DNA of 64,000 nt from RGIG3077 sp045541475. GTDB lineage: Bacteria > Bacillota > Clostridia > Oscillospirales > Ruminococcaceae. Positions within the stretch are counted from its first letter, which is position 1. The number at the start of each line of letters is the position of its first letter. The stretch lies in the NCBI GenBank assembly GCA_045541475.1, contig JAZQJI010000025.1:86624-150623 (forward strand), in the 5' to 3' direction. This document shows positions 26,107 through 35,096 of this stretch, piece by piece. The position numbers and the translations under genes are program-made. The notes under the pieces were generated by a model, which was not told the origin of the DNA, searched no databases, and saw nothing but the letters and a program-made list of their open reading frames with translations.

Positions 26107-27549
26107 ATGTTAAAACCCGATACAATCAGACCTGAAAGAATATTTGACTATTTTAAAGAAATATGCGCTATTCCAAGAGGATCTGAAAACATGGAGCAGA
26201 TTGCTCAGTACTGTGTTGATTTTGCCGAAAAGCACTCGCTTAAAGCTATAAAAGACAATGCTAATAATGTAATTATCTTTAAACCTGCAACAGCAGGATA
26301 CGAAAACGCAGAATCAATTATTCTGCAAGGCCATCTTGATATGGTTTGTCAGAAAGACGAAAACTGTAATATTGACTTTTTAAAGGACGGAATAGAAACT
26401 TTTATTGACGGTGACTTTATTAAAGCAAAAGGTACAACACTTGGTGCGGATAATGGTATTGCTGTTGCTATGATACTTGCTATTCTTGAAAGCGACGGTA
26501 TCCCCCACCCTGCGCTTGAAGCTGTTTTTACAACAGATGAAGAAATAGGAATGTTTGGCGCAATCGCCCTTGATACAAGCGTGCTAAAGTCTAAGAGAAT
26601 GATAAACCTCGATGCTGAGGAAGAAGATATTTTGACTGTTTCGTGCGCAGGCGGCAGTGACTTTAAAATGATTATCCCTATCGCTCGTAATACCGCCCAT
26701 GGTACAAAAATCAATATTACAATAAAAGGACTCAGAGGAGGCCACTCAGGCGTTGAAATTAACAGCGGAAGGATCAACGCAGATATGCTGGCAGGCAGAA
26801 TTTTAAATCACCTTAACAATGCATGCGAGTTTAAGCTTATATCAATTAATGGCGGAGATAAAGGCAATGCAATCCCAAACAGCTTCAATATAAGCGTATG
26901 CGTTAACAATGCCGAAGCATTTGCTGATGAAGCAGGCAAATATTTAGCTGTAATTAAGGAAGAAATATCTGAGCGTGAACCTTGTTTTGAATATGCAATT
27001 ACTGCAGAAGCTACCGAAGAAAACAGCGTTATTGATGATGATATAAAAGAAAAGCTGATTTTTGCTCTGCTTTGTGCACCCAATGGCGTATATCGCATGA
27101 GCGCTGATATAGACGGACTTGTAGAATCATCACAGAACTTGGGCGTTGTGCAAACGCATGAAGATAATATATTAATGCATTTTACTTTAAGAAGCAACAA
27201 AGTATCTGCTTTAGAATTTCTTGAAGATAAAATGAAAACATTTGCAAGATGCATTCCCTGTACAATCGAAACATCAGGGCATTATCCGCCTTGGGAATTT
27301 AACAACAATTCACAATTAAAAGAACTTTACAAGGAATGCTTTGTCGAAATGTTTGGTTTTAAACCCAAGGTTGAAGCTATACACGCTGGTCTTGAATGTG
27401 GCATTTTTGCCTCTAAAATCAAAGATTTTGACTGTATTGCAATGGGACCTGCTTTATTTGACGTTCATACTGTAAACGAAAGACTAAGCATATCGTCTGC
27501 AGAAAAAATATACAAATTGCTCATTAATATTTTGAAAAAATGTCGATAA
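26107..27549 (+). CDS. pepD: Aminoacyl-histidine dipeptidase PepD (M20 family)
   Basis: This 480-residue cytoplasmic metallopeptidase cleaves dipeptides such as carnosine-type Xaa-His. Zinc-site blocks are visible: QGHLDMVCQK near residue 78, GADNGIAVA near 114, TTDEEIGMFGA near 142 with the catalytic Glu pair, and HAGLECGIF near 427. GLRGGHSGVEI marks the lid/dimer domain. The OPT peptide transporter starts 82 bases downstream from its own promoter, so uptake and hydrolysis of peptides are encoded side by side. Confidence 0.95.
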   Translation: MLKPDTIRPERIFDYFKEICAIPRGSENMEQIAQYCVDFAEKHSLKAIKDNANNVIIFKPATAGYENAESIILQGHLDMVCQKDENCNIDFLKDGIETFIDGDFIKAKGTTLGADNGIAVAMILAILESDGIPHPALEAVFTTDEEIGMFGAIALDTSVLKSKRMINLDAEEEDILTVSCAGGSDFKMIIPIARNTAHGTKINITIKGLRGGHSGVEINSGRINADMLAGRILNHLNNACEFKLISINGGDKGNAIPNSFNISVCVNNAEAFADEAGKYLAVIKEEISEREPCFEYAITAEATEENSVIDDDIKEKLIFALLCAPNGVYRMSADIDGLVESSQNLGVVQTHEDNILMHFTLRSNKVSALEFLEDKMKTFARCIPCTIETSGHYPPWEFNNNSQLKELYKECFVEMFGFKPKVEAIHAGLECGIFASKIKDFDCIAMGPALFDVHTVNERLSISSAEKIYKLLINILKKCR

Positions 27550-27564
27550 CTTTAACACAAAATA

Positions 27565-27573
27565 TGATATAAT
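27565..27573 (+). promoter_or_regulatory. Extended -10 promoter of the OPT-PqqD operon
   Basis: TGATATAAT is an extended -10 element with no good -35 hexamer, 59 bases before the OPT start. Confidence 0.5.
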
Positions 27574-27631
27574 GGTAAAAATATTGTCAAAAAGCGCATT
27601 AATTATGCCTAATTGACAGAACGGAGTTATT

Positions 27632-29545
27632 ATGGATAAAGAAAAAGAATTTAAGCCGTATATTCCTGCGGACAAAGTAACGCCTGAATTAACAGTTACT
27701 TCAATTGTTATGGGTATTCTTTTGGCAGTAGTATTCGGCGCAGCAAACGCCTACTTAGGACTTAGAGTAGGAATGACGGTTTCCGCTTCAATACCGGCTG
27801 CGGTTATCGCAATGGGTGTTATACGCATCATTATGCGTAAAAACTCAATTCTCGAAAGCAATGTTGTTCAGACAGTCGGCTCAGCAGGTGAATCTCTGGC
27901 AGCAGGCGCAATCTTCACACTCCCTGCACTTTTCCTTTGGGCTGCTGAAGGAAAAATGGACAAGCCCAGCATTGTTGAAATCACACTGATTGCCCTTATC
28001 GGCGGTCTTTTAGGTGTTTTCTTCATGGTTCCGCTTCGTAACGCACTTATCGTTAAAGAGCACGGCACCCTCCCCTATCCCGAAGGTACAGCTTGTGCTG
28101 AAGTACTTCTTGCAGGTGAAGAAGGCGGTGCAAATGCAACAACTGTTTTTGCAGGTATGGGCTTTGCAGCATTGTTCAAATTCATTATCGACGGCATAAA
28201 GCTTGTTTCCGGTGAGATTTCAGGTCATGTAAAGGGATTTGCAGGCGAAATCGGCACACAGATTTACCCCGCTGTAATGAGCGTTGGTTATATCTGCGGT
28301 GCAAGAATATCTTCTTATATGTTTGCAGGCGGTGTTTTAAGCTGGCTTGTTCTCATTCCCTTGATTGTTCTCTTCGGTGCTGATATCACACTCTATCCCG
28401 GCGATGTATCAATTGCTGAAATTTATGCAGCTGACGGAGCAAGCGGTATCTGGTCAACTTATATCAGATACATAGGCGCAGGTGCTTTGGCTGCAGGCGG
28501 TATTATCAGCCTTATAAAATCACTTCCTCTTATCATAAAAACATTCAGCGGTGCTATTAAAAGCATGTCCAATTCGGGTACTGCTTCTAACAAGCGTACC
28601 GAACAAGATCTTAATATTAAAATAGTTATTGCTGCTATTGTCGTACTTACTCTTCTTGTATGGCTTATTCCCGCAATTCCCGTATCACTGCTTGGTGCTG
28701 TTATTATAGTTGTTTTTGGTTTCTTCTTTGCAACTGTATCTTCACGTATGGTAGGTCTTGTAGGTAGCAGTAACAACCCTGTTTCAGGTATGGCTATTGC
28801 AACACTCCTCATTGCAACTCTTATTTTAAAGGTAACAGGTGCAACCGGTGTTGAAGGTATGTGCAGTGCGATTGCAATCGGTTCAGTAATTTGTATTGTA
28901 TCCGCAATTGCAGGCGATACTTCTCAGGATCTTAAAACAGGCTTTTTGCTTGGTTCTACTCCCAAAAAACAACAGATTGGTGAAGTTATAGGTGTAGTTG
29001 CGGCTGCGTTTGCAATCGGCGGCACACTTTACCTTCTCGACAGTGCTTGGGGATTTGGCTCTGATCAGCTTGCTGCACCTCAGGCAACACTTATGAAACT
29101 TATCATTGAAGGCGTTATGGACGGCAACTTGCCTTGGGCTCTCGTATTCATCGGCGTTTTCCTTGCAGTTGTTGCAGAAATCGTAGGAATACCCGTACTT
29201 CCCTTTGCAATCGGTATTTATCTCCCTGTTCAGCTCAACGCTTGCATCATGGTTGGCGGACTTATCCGTCTTGCTATGGACAAGATGAAGCGCGACGAAG
29301 CTGAAAAGAAGGAAATCATTAATGACGGCGTTCTTTTCTGTTCCGGTATGATTGCAGGTGAAGGTCTTGTCGGAATACTGCTGGCTCTGCTTGCTGTATT
29401 TGGTGTAGATAAGGCTATTGATCTTTCTGCTAAGCTTGGTATACCTTCTGCTGTTGCAGATATTGGCGGTTTAGTTCTGTTTGGTATTATAATCCTTACA
29501 GTATTGAAATTCTCTCTTTGGAAAAAGCGCGATAAAAAGGCATGA
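27632..29545 (+). CDS. OPT-family oligopeptide transporter
   Basis: This 637-residue protein has about 15 hydrophobic segments and belongs to the OPT superfamily, which carries short peptides or metal chelates. Family features include GAANAYLGLRVGMTVSASIP near residues 35-54, EHGTLPYPEGTACAEVL near 145, GIAVPVLPFA-type EIVGIPVLPFAIGIYLP near 510 and a C-terminal segment with CSGMIAGEGLVGI. GGAG precedes the ATG. It overlaps the PqqD-like gene by four bases (ATGA), so the two are tightly coupled. Confidence 0.93.
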   Translation: MDKEKEFKPYIPADKVTPELTVTSIVMGILLAVVFGAANAYLGLRVGMTVSASIPAAVIAMGVIRIIMRKNSILESNVVQTVGSAGESLAAGAIFTLPALFLWAAEGKMDKPSIVEITLIALIGGLLGVFFMVPLRNALIVKEHGTLPYPEGTACAEVLLAGEEGGANATTVFAGMGFAALFKFIIDGIKLVSGEISGHVKGFAGEIGTQIYPAVMSVGYICGARISSYMFAGGVLSWLVLIPLIVLFGADITLYPGDVSIAEIYAADGASGIWSTYIRYIGAGALAAGGIISLIKSLPLIIKTFSGAIKSMSNSGTASNKRTEQDLNIKIVIAAIVVLTLLVWLIPAIPVSLLGAVIIVVFGFFFATVSSRMVGLVGSSNNPVSGMAIATLLIATLILKVTGATGVEGMCSAIAIGSVICIVSAIAGDTSQDLKTGFLLGSTPKKQQIGEVIGVVAAAFAIGGTLYLLDSAWGFGSDQLAAPQATLMKLIIEGVMDGNLPWALVFIGVFLAVVAEIVGIPVLPFAIGIYLPVQLNACIMVGGLIRLAMDKMKRDEAEKKEIINDGVLFCSGMIAGEGLVGILLALLAVFGVDKAIDLSAKLGIPSAVADIGGLVLFGIIILTVLKFSLWKKRDKKA

Positions 29546-29889
29546 AAAAGAAAGAGTTAAATTCTGATAATTACATTGAGCGGATACCTGTGAAAAATCC
29601 CGAAATCAATTGGAATACTGATGATAACGGTATTGTTACCCTTGAAATTGAAAATAAGGGGCTCTTCAACAAATTGGCTCAAAAGCTTTTGAAAAAGCCT
29701 AAAATCAGCTATATTCATCTTGATGAGAACGGAAGCTTTGTTTGGCCACTTATTGATGGAAAAGCAAGCATTTTCGAACTTGGCAAAAGTGTTGAAGAAC
29801 ATTTCGGAGAAAAATCACACCCGCTGTATGAAAGGTTGGCAAAATACTTTCAGATACTTGACAGCTATCATTTCATAAGCTGGAAATAA
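29542..29889 (+). CDS. PqqD-family protein
   Basis: This 115-residue cytoplasmic protein has the PqqD/RRE-like wing: an N-terminal strand pair (WNTDDNGIVTLEIENKG), then the LDENGSFVWPLIDGKASIFELG block near residues 61-82 and a final helix (YERLAKYFQIL). PqqD domains bind leader peptides of ribosomally made natural products or act as peptide chaperones. Here no radical SAM enzyme or precursor peptide is adjacent; the gene overlaps the OPT transporter, so a role in handling or sensing the transported peptide is possible. Confidence 0.8.
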   Translation: MKKKELNSDNYIERIPVKNPEINWNTDDNGIVTLEIENKGLFNKLAQKLLKKPKISYIHLDENGSFVWPLIDGKASIFELGKSVEEHFGEKSHPLYERLAKYFQILDSYHFISWK

Positions 29890-29899
29890 CAAAAAATAT

Positions 29900-29933
29900 G
29901 CGAGACTTAAAAATTTTAAGTCTCGCTATTTTT
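29900..29933 (+). terminator. Terminator of the OPT-PqqD operon
   Basis: GCGAGACTTAAAA / TTTTAAGTCTCGC form a 13-bp stem with almost no loop and short A and T tracts on either side. It may also serve the convergent gene ending at 29948. Confidence 0.8.
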
Positions 29934-29947
29934 ATGCTTATGTAATA

Positions 29948-30646
29948 TTACTTAAATGTCAATCCGTTTAGCAATGCAGTTGCCGTTTCCTGATTATTTG
30001 TCGTAAAATTATATATTTCGTGTGTGTTAGAATTATAGCAAACTTCAATCGTTTGCATTCCATCTTCAAACGAATATATTATTGCCGAAAATTCTTCTCC
30101 ATTATATACAGTAATTGATTTATATGTTTCGTACAATGTTTCCTTATGTGAAACCAAGGCAGAGCATAATGTGGATTGAGCTTTGTCAAAGACCGAATAA
30201 TCATCATCGGTTATTGTCAGTGCTAAACGAGTATACTCAAAATATGACTGAGGCACATCAACATCTATCAGCTCAAACCACTGTTTCAACTCGTCAGAAT
30301 CGGCACTTGCAATATATCCCTCAATATCAAACTCAACAGTAATCGGCTCTTTATAGAAAGATATAATATTGTTGCCATTGGCATTTTTGTAATAAACAAC
30401 CTGCTCTGATTCGTTAGATATATTGTACTCATCATCAAAGGCTATATCAAAGTCATTTGATGAGATTATAAAATCTGCTTGAGCACTATCGTTAGCACTA
30501 AAGCTGTCAGCTGTTTTGTTAATACTATCATATTGTAGCTTATCGCTTATCATGATTCCCACACCACTGAACACTAATATACATATAATACAAACCGCCA
30601 GAACTGCAACGCCAATAATGCATATTACCTTACCTTTGTTAGTCAT
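29948..30646 (-). CDS. Orphan membrane-anchored extracellular protein
   Basis: This 232-residue protein has one N-terminal transmembrane helix (VICIIGVAVLAVCIICILVF, residues 7-26) and an acidic, beta-rich outer domain. I do not recognise the family. The C-terminal strands (YKSITVYNGEEFSAIIYSF, MQTIEVCYNSNTHEIYNF) suggest a small anchored sensor or binding domain. GGAGG lies eight bases before ATG 30646. It stands alone between convergent and divergent genes. Confidence 0.65.
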   Translation of the reverse strand: MTNKGKVICIIGVAVLAVCIICILVFSGVGIMISDKLQYDSINKTADSFSANDSAQADFIISSNDFDIAFDDEYNISNESEQVVYYKNANGNNIISFYKEPITVEFDIEGYIASADSDELKQWFELIDVDVPQSYFEYTRLALTITDDDYSVFDKAQSTLCSALVSHKETLYETYKSITVYNGEEFSAIIYSFEDGMQTIEVCYNSNTHEIYNFTTNNQETATALLNGLTFK

Positions 30647-30818
30647 AAAACAACCTCCTAAACATTATTTTTGTGATAATACACAAGATAAATCCGAGCC
30701 ACTGCATTAACAGTATTATTCGTGCTATTACAGTTACAGTATAGCAGATATTATTTTGTTTGTCAACACAATTTTTTATGCTGAAATATAACCGAAATAA
30801 TATTATCACAGAAAACAG

Positions 30819-30847
30819 TTGAAATATCATACAGTTAAAGATATACT
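30819..30847 (+). promoter_or_regulatory. Promoter of the EamA-GH3 operon
   Basis: TTGAAA and TATACT are separated by 17 bases, 35 bases before the TTG start at 30883. Confidence 0.65.
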
Positions 30848-30882
30848 GAGCATATAGCAATACACTAAAAAGGAGAATAATT

Positions 30883-31797
30883 TTGAAAAGCTTTTGGCCT
30901 GTGATATCGGTAATTTTTGCAGGGATACTATGGGGAATTATAAGTTTTTTTATAAAGACACTTTCAGGGGCTGGCTTAGATGCAATGCAAATTACTTTTG
31001 TGCGCATGGCGGTATCAGCACCTATGCTTACAGCCGCTGTTGCGCTTATCAATAAGCAAAAACTAAAGATTTGCATAAAGGATATATGGATGTTTATCGG
31101 AACGGGAATTATTAGTATAGTACTGTTTAATGTCTGTTATTTCTACGCAATGATTCATTCAGAAGCATCCATTGCAGTTATACTGCTATACACTTCGCCC
31201 GTATTCATAATGTTGCTTTCTGCACTGCTGTTTAAAGAAAAAGTAACGTTAATAAAACTGCTTGCGCTCATAATGACTTTTGGCGGTTGTGTTATGGTTG
31301 CAGGACTTTCGTATGGCAAAAGTATTGCACCCACGATAATTCTGATTGGACTTGCCTCGGGACTTTTTTACGGTTTATACACCATTTTCGGAAGGTACGC
31401 TTTAAAAAAATATGATTCACTGACAGTAACTGTTTATACTTTTATTTTCGGCTTGATAGGCACATTGCCTATCGGCAAAGCCAAATTAGTTTGGCTAACA
31501 ATTTCAAATAAACCAATTATAATTTTATGGTGCGTCGGAATAGGCATTTTTTGTACCGTTTTGCCTTATTTTCTCTACACATGGGGACTTGCGCAAATGG
31601 AATCGGGTAAAGCAGCAATAATCGTTGCGGTTGAGCCGCTTGTGGGTGCAGTAATCGGTATGACTTACTATAACGAAAATCGAAGCGTTATAAAAATACT
31701 TGGCATAGTATTAATTCTTTGTGCAATAGTAATATTAAATCTTCCGCAGAAAGAATCAAATAATACAAATGAAAATGATAGTGCATCAAGCACTTAA
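30883..31797 (+). CDS. EamA-family (drug/metabolite) transporter
   Basis: This 304-residue membrane protein has ten hydrophobic segments and the two EamA halves (FAGILWGIISFFIKTLSG at the start; GLASGLFYGLYTIFGRYALK near residue 157). VEPLVGAVIGM near residue 250 is typical of the family. The start is TTG 30883, with AAAAGGAG nine bases upstream; there is no Met until about residue 27, inside the first helix region. It sits 38 bases before the GH3 gene and may export or import a metabolite linked to it. Confidence 0.88.
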   Translation: MKSFWPVISVIFAGILWGIISFFIKTLSGAGLDAMQITFVRMAVSAPMLTAAVALINKQKLKICIKDIWMFIGTGIISIVLFNVCYFYAMIHSEASIAVILLYTSPVFIMLLSALLFKEKVTLIKLLALIMTFGGCVMVAGLSYGKSIAPTIILIGLASGLFYGLYTIFGRYALKKYDSLTVTVYTFIFGLIGTLPIGKAKLVWLTISNKPIIILWCVGIGIFCTVLPYFLYTWGLAQMESGKAAIIVAVEPLVGAVIGMTYYNENRSVIKILGIVLILCAIVILNLPQKESNNTNENDSASST

Positions 31798-31835
31798 TCG
31801 GATATAACACAAAAAAGCGAAAGGATGATAAAATC

Positions 31836-34118
31836 ATGAACGAATTCAATCTTACAACGCAAGAACAGCTTTTGCTTGTAAATGGCGGTTCTTTTTTTGG
31901 TACAAACGGTTTGCCAGAAAAAGATATCCCACGCCTGCAATTGCTTGATGGCGGCACAGGAATGAACTTTGAACAGCTATTTGGTGACTTTTTAAGTGCT
32001 GAAGGAAAGGAAGGAATTGGAAGCTATGCACTGCGAAACGTTCTTGAATACTTCTATACACCTGAAAAACTGCCCGATGAAGAATCAAAAGCTCTGTACA
32101 ATTGGATTTTCAACAAACTGAAAGAACGTATTCCTTCAATGACTGCGCCCGGATGCTATCCTCCGGGAATACTTCTTGGTGCAACCTGGAATCCTGAAGT
32201 GATCTATGCCGTAGGTCAGGCCCTAGGTATGGAAGCAAGTGCTTACGGTGTTAATGTTCTGCTTGGCACACCAAACGTAAACCTTCACCGCGATATAAGA
32301 AACGGACGTTTGTTTGAAGGGTATTCAGAAGACCCTTGCCTTGTATCGCAATTAGCACCCGAACTCGTAAAGGGTGTGCAATCACAAGGGGTTGCCGCCA
32401 ATGTAAAGCATTTCGCCGCTAATCACCAGGAAACAAACAGATTGAACATTAACGAGCATATTCCAGAGCGAGCTTTGCACGAACTTTACTATCCGGGATT
32501 CAAGGCGTGCGTAGAAGCAGGCGTTGCTACGGTAATGAGTGCGTATAACCAAATCAACGGTGTTCCCTGCACTGAAAATCGTGAACTTTTATGCGATATT
32601 CTGCGCGACACTTGGGGGTTTGACAGTATTGTCATGTCCGATTGGGGTGCAGTTTATCATCCTGCAGCTGCCGTAAATGCCGGCAACGACCTTGCCATGC
32701 CGGGTCCGATTGCTCCCGATACACTCGCTGCCGCTTTAGAAGACGGTTCACTTTCTGCAGAGGCCTTAGCTTTATCTGCTAATCGCATTGCAAAATTTGC
32801 AAAACAATACGGAAAAAAATCAAACGGAGAAATATCGCTTGAACTAACCGACACAGCTGCTTACAGCGCCGCCGCCGAAGGTATTGTACTTTTGAAAAAT
32901 GATAATGATGTTCTTCCGCTTGATGCTAATTCGGATATAGCATTATTTGGCAAACACGCAGAATACTTGCTTACCTGTGGCGAAGGCAGTGCGGGTATAC
33001 ACACAAACCGCAATGTGTCATTCTATAAAGCTCTTACAAACCGCTTTGAAAACGTATCGCTGAGTTATACGAATGATAATAGCAATACTCTTATCTACGT
33101 TGCTCATTTACCGGGACAAGAAGGAAATGACAGAGCCGATATATCTCTATCTGCTGATATCACACAAGAGATTGATAAACTTTTAAAGCAGCCCGATATT
33201 AAAACAATGAAAAAAATACTCGTTCTTAATGTAAGCGGACCTGTTGCATTAAACGGAATTGAAAATGATTTTGATGCTATAATCTGCACATTTTTACCGG
33301 GTATGCAAGGTGCCGCAGCACTTGCAGATATTCTGTGCGGTAAAGTTAATCCTTCAGGAAAGCTGCCGCTATCATGGCCAAAACGCCTTGAAGATATGCC
33401 GACACATCTTAATTTCCCCGGTGACGGTATGCAGGTATATTACGGCGAAGGTATTTTTGTCGGCTATCGTTGGTATGATGCACGCAAAATCAAGCCACTG
33501 TACTCTTTCGGTCACGGATTATCATATACGCAGTTTTCAATAAAATCGATTAATGCGGATAATGAAGTATTTACTGATTCTGTTACTGTAAAAGCAACAG
33601 TTGCCAACACAGGAAAATACGATGGAAAAACGGTTGTACAAATCTATATAAGCGATGTTTTAAGTACGCTTACAAAACCTGTGCGAGAACTTAAAGCTTT
33701 TAAAAAGGTGTTTTTAAAAGCAGGCGAATGTAAAGAAATATCTTTCACGCTTGACCGTCATGCATTTGAAAGCTATGATCCTAATTTGCATGAATGGACA
33801 ATGGAAGAAGGCCGATATATAGTTTCAGCTGCATTCTCTGCCGAAGATCAGCAAGCAAGCTGTGAGGTTTATGCAGATGTTGAATCGCCTTATTCATACG
33901 GTGCAAAAACAAGCGTTAAAATCATTATGGAAAACGAATTACTTCGCAATTGCGTATCCGACTTTTTCAAAAACGAAGGTTTTCTTTGGTCCGCAATGCT
34001 TACAAGCTACGAGTACACTGCCCAGGATACAATTGAGCTGATTCTTTCGCAAGTTGGCTGTCATGACACAAAGAAAGAAGAATTATACAACTTAATGCAA
34101 AATATAAAAAAACAATAA
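31836..34118 (+). CDS. Glycoside hydrolase family 3 (beta-glucosidase-like), cytoplasmic
   Basis: This 760-residue enzyme has no signal peptide. The N-terminal GH3 barrel contains LGTPNVNLHRDIRNGR, the substrate-binding block NVKHFAANHQETNR, and the nucleophile motif IVMSDWGAVY near residue 268. The C-terminal alpha/beta domain starts AAEGIVLLKNDNDVLPLD and contains LSWPKRLEDMP. A Fn3-like domain follows near residues 575-680 (VKATVANTGKYDGKTVVQIYI). It most likely trims imported beta-linked oligosaccharides, fitting the cellulosomal genes nearby. AAAGGAT precedes the ATG. Confidence 0.95.
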   Translation: MNEFNLTTQEQLLLVNGGSFFGTNGLPEKDIPRLQLLDGGTGMNFEQLFGDFLSAEGKEGIGSYALRNVLEYFYTPEKLPDEESKALYNWIFNKLKERIPSMTAPGCYPPGILLGATWNPEVIYAVGQALGMEASAYGVNVLLGTPNVNLHRDIRNGRLFEGYSEDPCLVSQLAPELVKGVQSQGVAANVKHFAANHQETNRLNINEHIPERALHELYYPGFKACVEAGVATVMSAYNQINGVPCTENRELLCDILRDTWGFDSIVMSDWGAVYHPAAAVNAGNDLAMPGPIAPDTLAAALEDGSLSAEALALSANRIAKFAKQYGKKSNGEISLELTDTAAYSAAAEGIVLLKNDNDVLPLDANSDIALFGKHAEYLLTCGEGSAGIHTNRNVSFYKALTNRFENVSLSYTNDNSNTLIYVAHLPGQEGNDRADISLSADITQEIDKLLKQPDIKTMKKILVLNVSGPVALNGIENDFDAIICTFLPGMQGAAALADILCGKVNPSGKLPLSWPKRLEDMPTHLNFPGDGMQVYYGEGIFVGYRWYDARKIKPLYSFGHGLSYTQFSIKSINADNEVFTDSVTVKATVANTGKYDGKTVVQIYISDVLSTLTKPVRELKAFKKVFLKAGECKEISFTLDRHAFESYDPNLHEWTMEEGRYIVSAAFSAEDQQASCEVYADVESPYSYGAKTSVKIIMENELLRNCVSDFFKNEGFLWSAMLTSYEYTAQDTIELILSQVGCHDTKKEELYNLMQNIKKQ

Positions 34119-34127
34119 AATAACCAA

Positions 34128-34170
34128 AATGCTCCTCGGAAGAACAACTTCCGGGGAGCATTATTATTTT
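34128..34170 (+). terminator. Terminator of the EamA-GH3 operon
   Basis: AATGCTCCTCGGAAG / CTTCCGGGGAGCATT form a 15-bp stem with one G-T pair, followed by an AT-rich tract ending TTTTT. Confidence 0.85.
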
Positions 34171-34270
34171 TATACTTTCTATAGGATAATATATACCGTA
34201 TCGTTTAGTATTTCAGCAATTCACTATAAAGCCTTAATATGTCATAATGCCTAAAAAAACTTCAAAAAAT

Positions 34271-34284
34271 TAGCTTGCAAGCTA
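34271..34284. promoter_or_regulatory. Candidate TetR operator
   Basis: TAGCTTGCAAGCTA is a perfect 14-bp palindrome directly abutting the -35 hexamer of the TetR gene. TetR proteins commonly bind such sites to control their own promoter. Confidence 0.55.
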
Positions 34285-34313
34285 TTGACAAATATTAACA
34301 TAAAATATATAAT
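34285..34313 (+). promoter_or_regulatory. Perfect consensus promoter of the TetR-giant protein operon
   Basis: TTGACA and TATAAT are both exact and separated by 17 bases. No terminator lies between the TetR gene and the giant gene, so this promoter can transcribe both (about 13.3 kb). Confidence 0.9.
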
Positions 34314-34365
34314 ATAATAAAAATTGCCATTTGGCCGTTTAATAAAAAAATAAAAGGAAGTGATT

Positions 34366-35082
34366 ATGATGGGAATAAGGTACCGAAGGCAGCCGACCAA
34401 ACAAATGATTATACAAACAGGTACAAAGCTTTATCTTGAACACGGCTTTACCAACACAAGCAATAGCATGATATGCAAAGCTTTAGATATAAGCAACGGT
34501 CAGCTTACCTTCCACTTTCCTACTAAGGAACATTTACTGGCGGTACTTGTTGAAGAACTTTGTGATTTTCAATGGAAAATTATAAATGATGCACCAGAAA
34601 AGGGAGAGTCACCGCTTCTGGCAATATGTCTTGAGCTTGCAGCTATGGCATCAATCTGCAGAGAAAATAAAATTGCTAAGGATTTTTATTTATCATCATA
34701 CACTCTTCCAATGACATTTAAAATCATCAGCAACAACGATGTTGAACGTGCCAAAACCGTTGTAGGCAGGTTTTGTACCGATTGGACACATGAGCAATTC
34801 AAACGTATAAACGATATCGTACTGGGCATAGAAATGATAACGTTGATGAATGCTGATGACGACAGTGATTCGCTTGAAAACAGAATAAGCGCTGCTTTAA
34901 ACAGCATATTACTGCTTTATCAGGTGCCCGAATCATTCAGAAAAATGAAAATACAGAAGGTCCTCAACATGGATTATACTGCGCTTGGACACAGAATACT
35001 TAAAGAATTTGCAGTATATGTAGATACGATTAATTCCAATAATCTTGAAGAAGTCATACTAACCAAGTATTACAATACATAA
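34366..35082 (+). CDS. TetR-family transcriptional regulator
   Basis: This 238-residue regulator has an N-terminal TetR helix-turn-helix: KLYLEHGFTNTSNSMICKAL then ISNGQLTFHFPTKEHLLAVL (residues 23-65). The C-terminal ligand domain is not assigned. ATG 34366 (or 34369) follows AAAGGAAG; an in-frame GTG at 34360 overlaps that site. The gene is 14 bases ahead of the 12.5-kb secreted-protein gene and shares its promoter, so it probably adjusts production of the giant protein and itself. Confidence 0.88.
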   Translation: MMGIRYRRQPTKQMIIQTGTKLYLEHGFTNTSNSMICKALDISNGQLTFHFPTKEHLLAVLVEELCDFQWKIINDAPEKGESPLLAICLELAAMASICRENKIAKDFYLSSYTLPMTFKIISNNDVERAKTVVGRFCTDWTHEQFKRINDIVLGIEMITLMNADDDSDSLENRISAALNSILLLYQVPESFRKMKIQKVLNMDYTALGHRILKEFAVYVDTINSNNLEEVILTKYYNT

Positions 35083-35096
35083 AAGGAGAAAAGCAT

